Below are positions 6,816-9,992 of a stretch of DNA of 9,992 bases, piece by piece. The notes below the pieces were generated by a model. The model worked only from the letters and a program-made list of their open reading frames with translations, was not told the DNA's origin and ran no database searches. The first letter of the stretch is position 1. Each line of letters starts with the position of its first letter. Origin of the DNA: Caulobacteraceae bacterium (GTDB lineage: Bacteria; Pseudomonadota; Alphaproteobacteria; Caulobacterales; Caulobacteraceae). The stretch is from assembly GCA_030151985.1 (NCBI GenBank), contig JASLDZ010000274.1:1-9992 (forward strand), written 5' to 3'. A program made the translations under genes and the position numbers.

Positions 6816-8105
6816 ATGCTGAGCTTCCTGTTCGCGACGGGGATCGAGAACTCCAATCCCACCGTCGGCGGCCGTCGGGTGGACGAGCTCGAGAAGTGCG
6901 GCTTCTACAAGTGGTGGAAGACCGACTTCGCCCTGGTGGAGGAGCTGGGCGTACGCTTCCTGCGCTTCGGCCCCCCGATCCACACCACTTGGCTGGGCGA
7001 CGGCCGCTACGACTGGAGCTTCGCCGACGAGACGTTCGCCGAGCTGAACCGGCGCGACATCACGCCGATCGTCGACCTCTGCCACTTCGGCCTGCCCGAC
7101 TGGGTGGGGAACTTCCAGAACGGCGACTGGCCGGCGCTGTTCGCCCGCTACGCCCGCGACTTCGCCCAGCGCTTCCCCTGGGTGCAGCTCTACACGCCCG
7201 TGAACGAGATGTACGTCTGCGCCCAGTTCTCCGGCCGCTACGGCTGGTGGAACGAGCAGCTGACCTCCGACCGGGGGTTCGTCACCGCGCTGAAGCACAT
7301 CGTCCGCGCCAACGTGCTGGCCATGCAGGCGATCCTGGAGGTGCGCGCCGACGCGATCTTCATCCAGAGCGAGAGTTCGGAATACTTCCACGCCGACAAT
7401 CCCGCCGCCATCGGCCCGGCCGAGACCATGAACAGCGAGCGCTTCCTGTCGCTCGACCTCAACTACGGCCGGCGGGTGGACTCGTCGATGTACGAGTTCC
7501 TGATGGACAACGGCGTGACCCGGGAAGAATATCACTTCTTCCTAAACAACCGCATCAAGCAGCACTGCGTGATGGGGAACGACTACTACGTCACCAACGA
7601 GCACCGGGTCTCGGCGGACGGCGCGACCCGGGCGTCGGGGGAGATCTTCGGCTACTGCGAGATCACCCGGCAGTACCACGCCCGCTACCGCCTGCCGGTG
7701 ATGCACACCGAGACCAACCTCAGCGAAGGCCCCACGGGCGAGGAGCCCACGCAGTGGCTCTGGAAGGAGTGGGCCAACGTGCTGCGCACGCGCAACGACG
7801 GCGTGCCGGTGCTGGGCTTCACCTGGTACTCGCTGACCGACCAGGTGGACTGGGACTCGGCGCTGCGGGAGGACAACGGCCACGTGAACCCGCTCGGCCT
7901 CTACGACCTGGATCGCAACATCCGAAAGGTCGGGCAGGCCTACAAGCAGCTGATCGCCGACTGGCGCGAGGTGCTGCCGACCCAGAGCGTGTGCCTGGTC
8001 ATGCCGATCCGCACGCCGCAGGATCATACGTCGCCTTCCGGCGATGAGGCCGAGACACGCGCGCACGACGCGGGTACGCCCGCTCGTCTTCCCGACGCGA
8101 GCTAG
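6816..8105 (+). CDS. Glycoside hydrolase family 1-like protein (putative beta-glycosidase)
   Basis: This 429-residue protein is a TIM-barrel glycosidase-like enzyme predicted to act in the cytoplasm, as no signal peptide is visible. The GH1 order is recognisable: early KTDFALVEELGVRFLRFG (the GH1 helix and strand 2), YDWSFADETFAEL, then DLCHFGLPDW (residues 87-96, matching LYHWDLPxxL), then TPVNEM with the likely acid/base Glu131 (canonical TFNEP/TLNEP), then MHTETN with the likely nucleophile Glu299 (canonical ITENG), and late GFTWYSLTDQVDW (334-346, canonical F.WSLLDNFEW). Both catalytic Glu residues are kept, but the flanking residues differ from textbook GH1, so this is probably a separate subfamily with its own substrate. 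Residues beyond about 395 form a polar, probably disordered tail that runs up to the SDR gene. The stop codon is nine bases from the preferred SDR start, indicating an operon. Substrate unknown. Confidence 0.85.
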   Translation: MLSFLFATGIENSNPTVGGRRVDELEKCGFYKWWKTDFALVEELGVRFLRFGPPIHTTWLGDGRYDWSFADETFAELNRRDITPIVDLCHFGLPDWVGNFQNGDWPALFARYARDFAQRFPWVQLYTPVNEMYVCAQFSGRYGWWNEQLTSDRGFVTALKHIVRANVLAMQAILEVRADAIFIQSESSEYFHADNPAAIGPAETMNSERFLSLDLNYGRRVDSSMYEFLMDNGVTREEYHFFLNNRIKQHCVMGNDYYVTNEHRVSADGATRASGEIFGYCEITRQYHARYRLPVMHTETNLSEGPTGEEPTQWLWKEWANVLRTRNDGVPVLGFTWYSLTDQVDWDSALREDNGHVNPLGLYDLDRNIRKVGQAYKQLIADWREVLPTQSVCLVMPIRTPQDHTSPSGDEAETRAHDAGTPARLPDAS

Positions 8106-8108
8106 AGG
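8104..8108 (+). promoter_or_regulatory. Ribosome binding site of the SDR gene
   Basis: AGAGG overlaps the stop codon of the GH1-like gene. It is directly against the ATG at 8109 but six bases from the ATG at 8115, so it favours 8115 as the start. The protein then begins MGFDGKVVIVTGG, normal for the family. Confidence 0.65.
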
Positions 8109-8114
8109 ATGTCC

Positions 8115-8843
8115 ATGGGTTTCGACGGCAAGGTGGTGATCGTCACCGGCGGCAACAGCGGCATCGGGCTGGCCTGCGCCCAGCGTTTCGCCTCCGAAGG
8201 CGCGCACGTGGTGATCGCGGCCCTCGTGCAGGCGGACGGCGAGGCCGCGGCGGCCGCGCTCCCCGGGCCGGGCTCGATCGGCGTCGGTTGCGACGTCGCG
8301 AACGAGGCGGCGGTGGAGCGCTGCTGCGAGGCGGCGGTGGCGAAGTTCGGCCGGCTGGACGTGGTGGTGAACAACGCCGGGCTGATGACCTTCTCGCCCA
8401 TCGCCGACACCACGGCCGAGACCTTCCTGAAGGTGCTGGGCGTCGACCTGATGGGGGTGTTCTACTTCACCAAGCACGCCTTCCGGCGGATGAAGCCGGG
8501 CGGGGCGATCGTGAACGTCGCCAGCGTGCACGCGGTGGAGACCTCGCCCAACGCCGCGCCCTACGCGGCGGCGAAGGCGGCGGTCCTCTCGCTGACCCGC
8601 ACCGCCTCCATCGAAGGCAAGGACAAGGGGGTGCGCGTCAACGCCGTGCTGCCGGGCGCGGTCGACACGCCGATGCTGTGGGACAACCCCAACGTGAAGA
8701 GCGGGGCCGAGGTCGTGGACAAGGCCTATGTCGGCGAGCCCGCCGAGATCGCGGCCGCCGTGGCCTTCCTCGCCTCGGACGAGGCGAGCTTCGTGACGGG
8801 CGCCAGCCTTCCCGTCGACGGCGGCCGCCTCGCCAAGCTGTGA
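8115..8843 (+). CDS. Short-chain dehydrogenase/reductase (SDR)
   Basis: This 242-residue classical SDR is an NAD(P)-dependent oxidoreductase with a Rossmann fold. Visible from the 8115 start: TGGNSGIG cofactor loop (residues 11-18), CDV after strand 3, NNAG (87-90), Ser137 and the Y150-A-A-A-K154 catalytic pair at the usual 13-residue Ser-Tyr spacing, then PGAVDTPM and C-terminal FVTGASLPVDGG. The usual catalytic Asn in helix 4 (consensus VNLxGVF) is Asp111 here (VDLMGVF). The end of strand 2 (VVIAALVQ) has no clear NAD-type Asp or NADP-type Arg, so cofactor choice is open. It follows the GH1-like gene almost without a gap and is probably co-transcribed, suggesting action on a sugar, polyol or aglycone released or handled by that enzyme. 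An alternative ATG at 8109 adds two residues. Specific substrate unknown. Confidence 0.93.
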   Translation: MGFDGKVVIVTGGNSGIGLACAQRFASEGAHVVIAALVQADGEAAAAALPGPGSIGVGCDVANEAAVERCCEAAVAKFGRLDVVVNNAGLMTFSPIADTTAETFLKVLGVDLMGVFYFTKHAFRRMKPGGAIVNVASVHAVETSPNAAPYAAAKAAVLSLTRTASIEGKDKGVRVNAVLPGAVDTPMLWDNPNVKSGAEVVDKAYVGEPAEIAAAVAFLASDEASFVTGASLPVDGGRLAKL

Positions 8844-8856
8844 GCCTGCCGGCGAC

Positions 8857-9444
8857 CTAGGAGGCTCCGCCAACCCGGACGAAGCCCTCCACCACCCAGC
8901 GCGCGGTCGTGACGGTGCGGCCGGTCCGCTCGAGCCCGCCGGCGGCGGCCAGGAAGCGCCCGTGGATGCCGCGCGCGCGCTGGGCGAAGTCGTGGAACTG
9001 GACGTGGTGGTGGGCGAGCACGAGCCGGCCGCCGGGGCGAAGGCGCCGCCGCGTCTCCCGTGCGACCTCCGCCATCGCCTCCGCCGGCAGGTAGTAGAGG
9101 AGCTCGGCCAGCACGACGGCGTCGTAGGCGGGGCGCGGGAAGGGGGCGGGCAGCGCCAGGGCCAGCGTGCGGGCGCGAGGACGGCCCTCAAGCGCGCGGC
9201 GGATGAGCGGCAGGCTGGCCTTCGCGCCGTCGGTCGCGTCGAGCCTCAGGCTGCGATCCGCCAGCGCCGCGCTGTTGGCCCCGGCCCCGGCGCCGAGCTC
9301 CAGCAGCCGCCCCCATCGCCCAGGGCCCAGCGCGTGCAGGATCGCCTGGCGCTTCATCGCCTCGTCCCGGTCGGTGAACGTGCGCCAGGGGTCGGGATCG
9401 CCGCCGAAGGCCGTCTCGAAGGTGGCGAGCGTGGCGGGCTTCAT
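8857..9444 (-). CDS. NodS-like SAM-dependent methyltransferase
   Basis: This 195-residue protein is a class I S-adenosylmethionine methyltransferase. The N-terminus FETAFGGDPDPWRTFTDRDEA (residues 9-29) matches the F-x-x-x-(Y/F)-xx-DPDPW signature of the NodS/nodulation-S family. Motif I is LLELGAGAG (47-55), the acidic residue after strand 2 is in LDATD (68-72), and YDAVVLAELLYYL (107-119) is the family's strand 4 region; RPGGRLVLAHH follows. NodS itself N-methylates the deacetylated glucosamine of Nod factors; the substrate here is not known and need not be a Nod factor. Its ATG overlaps the TGA of the upstream deacetylase gene by four bases (9441-9444), suggesting translational coupling. 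The 3' end is 13 bp from the convergent SDR gene. Confidence 0.9.
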   Translation of the reverse strand: MKPATLATFETAFGGDPDPWRTFTDRDEAMKRQAILHALGPGRWGRLLELGAGAGANSAALADRSLRLDATDGAKASLPLIRRALEGRPRARTLALALPAPFPRPAYDAVVLAELLYYLPAEAMAEVARETRRRLRPGGRLVLAHHHVQFHDFAQRARGIHGRFLAAAGGLERTGRTVTTARWVVEGFVRVGGAS

Positions 9445-9992
9445 CGCCGCAGCTCGACGAACAGCTCGACGCCGCGCGTGAACATCGCGGTCTGAGCCCG
9501 GGTTAGCGCGAAGCCGCGCGGATCGTCGGAAATCCCGCCGGTCTGGCTGCGGTACAGCCGCAGGGCGGCCGCCTTGGCCGCCGCGCCGCCCGGCACGACC
9601 GCCGTCCGCGCGCCCCTCGCCCTGGGACGGGGCCAGACCGGGTAGCCGAGGCGGCGGGCGCGGCTCGGGGCGCGGGAGAGGGCGCGGGCGACGACGCGAT
9701 GGTCCGCATGGTCATCGTCCGGCAAGGGTCCGACGATCAGCTCGCATCGCGGCCGCCGGGCCACGAAAGCGGCGATGCGACGCGCGGCGAGCGTCTCGCA
9801 CGTCTCCAGTCCGCCGTCCGGCAGGTCGAGCGCGTGGATGTCGCCGGCGCGCAGCCCGAGCGTCGCCAGCGCCCACCGCGTCTCCCGACGGCGCTGGCGC
9901 ACGAGCCGCGCGCGGGGCCAGCGGGCGCTGCCGGGGTGCGAGGCCGCGCCGTCCGTCACCACCAGCACCTCCACCCGCGTCCCCAGCGCGCG
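9441..9992 (-). CDS. PIG-L/LmbE family deacetylase (5' end outside window)
   Basis: The frame is open to the right edge, so an internal GTG at 9974 is not the start; residues RALGTR precede it in frame. The visible part starts in the strand ending VEVLVVTDGAASHPGS, continues with RQRRRETRWALATLG and LDLPDGGL, and contains DDDHADHRVVARAL, the downstream His/Asp zinc-ligand region of PIG-L proteins. The N-terminal HPDDE zinc motif expected in the family would lie outside the window and cannot be confirmed. Such enzymes remove N-acetyl groups from GlcNAc-containing substrates (PIG-L, MshB) or related molecules. The gene is coupled by a 4-bp overlap to the NodS-like methyltransferase, which suggests deacetylation followed by methylation of the freed amine on a sugar or glycan. 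Substrate is inferred only. Confidence 0.88.
   Translation of the reverse strand, partial: RALGTRVEVLVVTDGAASHPGSARWPRARLVRQRRRETRWALATLGLRAGDIHALDLPDGGLETCETLAARRIAAFVARRPRCELIVGPLPDDDHADHRVVARALSRAPSRARRLGYPVWPRPRARGARTAVVPGGAAAKAAALRLYRSQTGGISDDPRGFALTRAQTAMFTRGVELFVELRR

Noticed and set aside
8844..8856. Terminator between the convergent SDR and methyltransferase genes
   Set aside because: The 13-bp gap is too short and has no stem with a T-run; termination, if any, must lie within the genes or be factor-dependent.
7542..9191. A 549-codon open frame on the - strand across the GH1-like, SDR and methyltransferase genes
   Set aside because: It spans several genes with recognisable motifs and its translation shows no domain pattern; it is a GC-driven shadow.

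Overview
The window reads as a chromosomal stretch of a GC-rich Gram-negative alphaproteobacterium. A Caulobacterales or Sphingomonadales genome is my best guess, based on the style of TonB-dependent receptor, the DUF4214/RTX protein, the NodS-like/PIG-L pair and the strong G/C third-position bias. That assignment is inference; there is no rRNA or other marker gene here. I see no insertion sequence, phage gene, CRISPR array, tRNA or rRNA. Seven protein-coding genes fill almost the whole window. The long overlapping open frames on the opposite strands look like shadows produced by high GC.

Layout from left to right: (1) a TonB-dependent outer-membrane receptor on the + strand, cut at its N-terminus by the window edge but with the end of its signal peptide visible; (2) convergent to it, 25 bp away, a - strand gene for a protein with an N-terminal helix-turn-helix, one membrane segment and a TPR domain; (3) a 125-bp divergent intergenic region with a 17-bp palindrome next to a strong Shine-Dalgarno; (4) a + strand gene for an 873-aa protein with seven propeller-like repeats, RTX-type Gly/Asp repeats and four DUF4214 repeats; (5) a 169-bp gap, then a tightly packed + strand pair: a glycoside hydrolase family 1-like protein with unusual catalytic motifs and a short-chain dehydrogenase/reductase; (6) convergent to these, 13 bp away, a - strand pair with a 4-bp start/stop overlap: a PIG-L-type deacetylase (cut by the right edge) followed by a NodS-like SAM methyltransferase.

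How the parts may work together (inference): the receptor imports an unknown ligand; the HTH-TM-TPR protein is laid out like a membrane-bound one-component regulator and could control the divergent DUF4214 gene; the GH1-like enzyme and the SDR are probably co-expressed and act on a sugar or glycoside; the deacetylase and methyltransferase resemble the N-deacetylation/N-methylation steps of the NodB/NodS type and may modify a surface glycan or sugar intermediate. The parts most worth follow-up are the divergent regulator/DUF4214 pair with its palindrome, the GH1-like/SDR operon, and the coupled PIG-L/NodS-like pair whose remaining partners would lie beyond the right edge.
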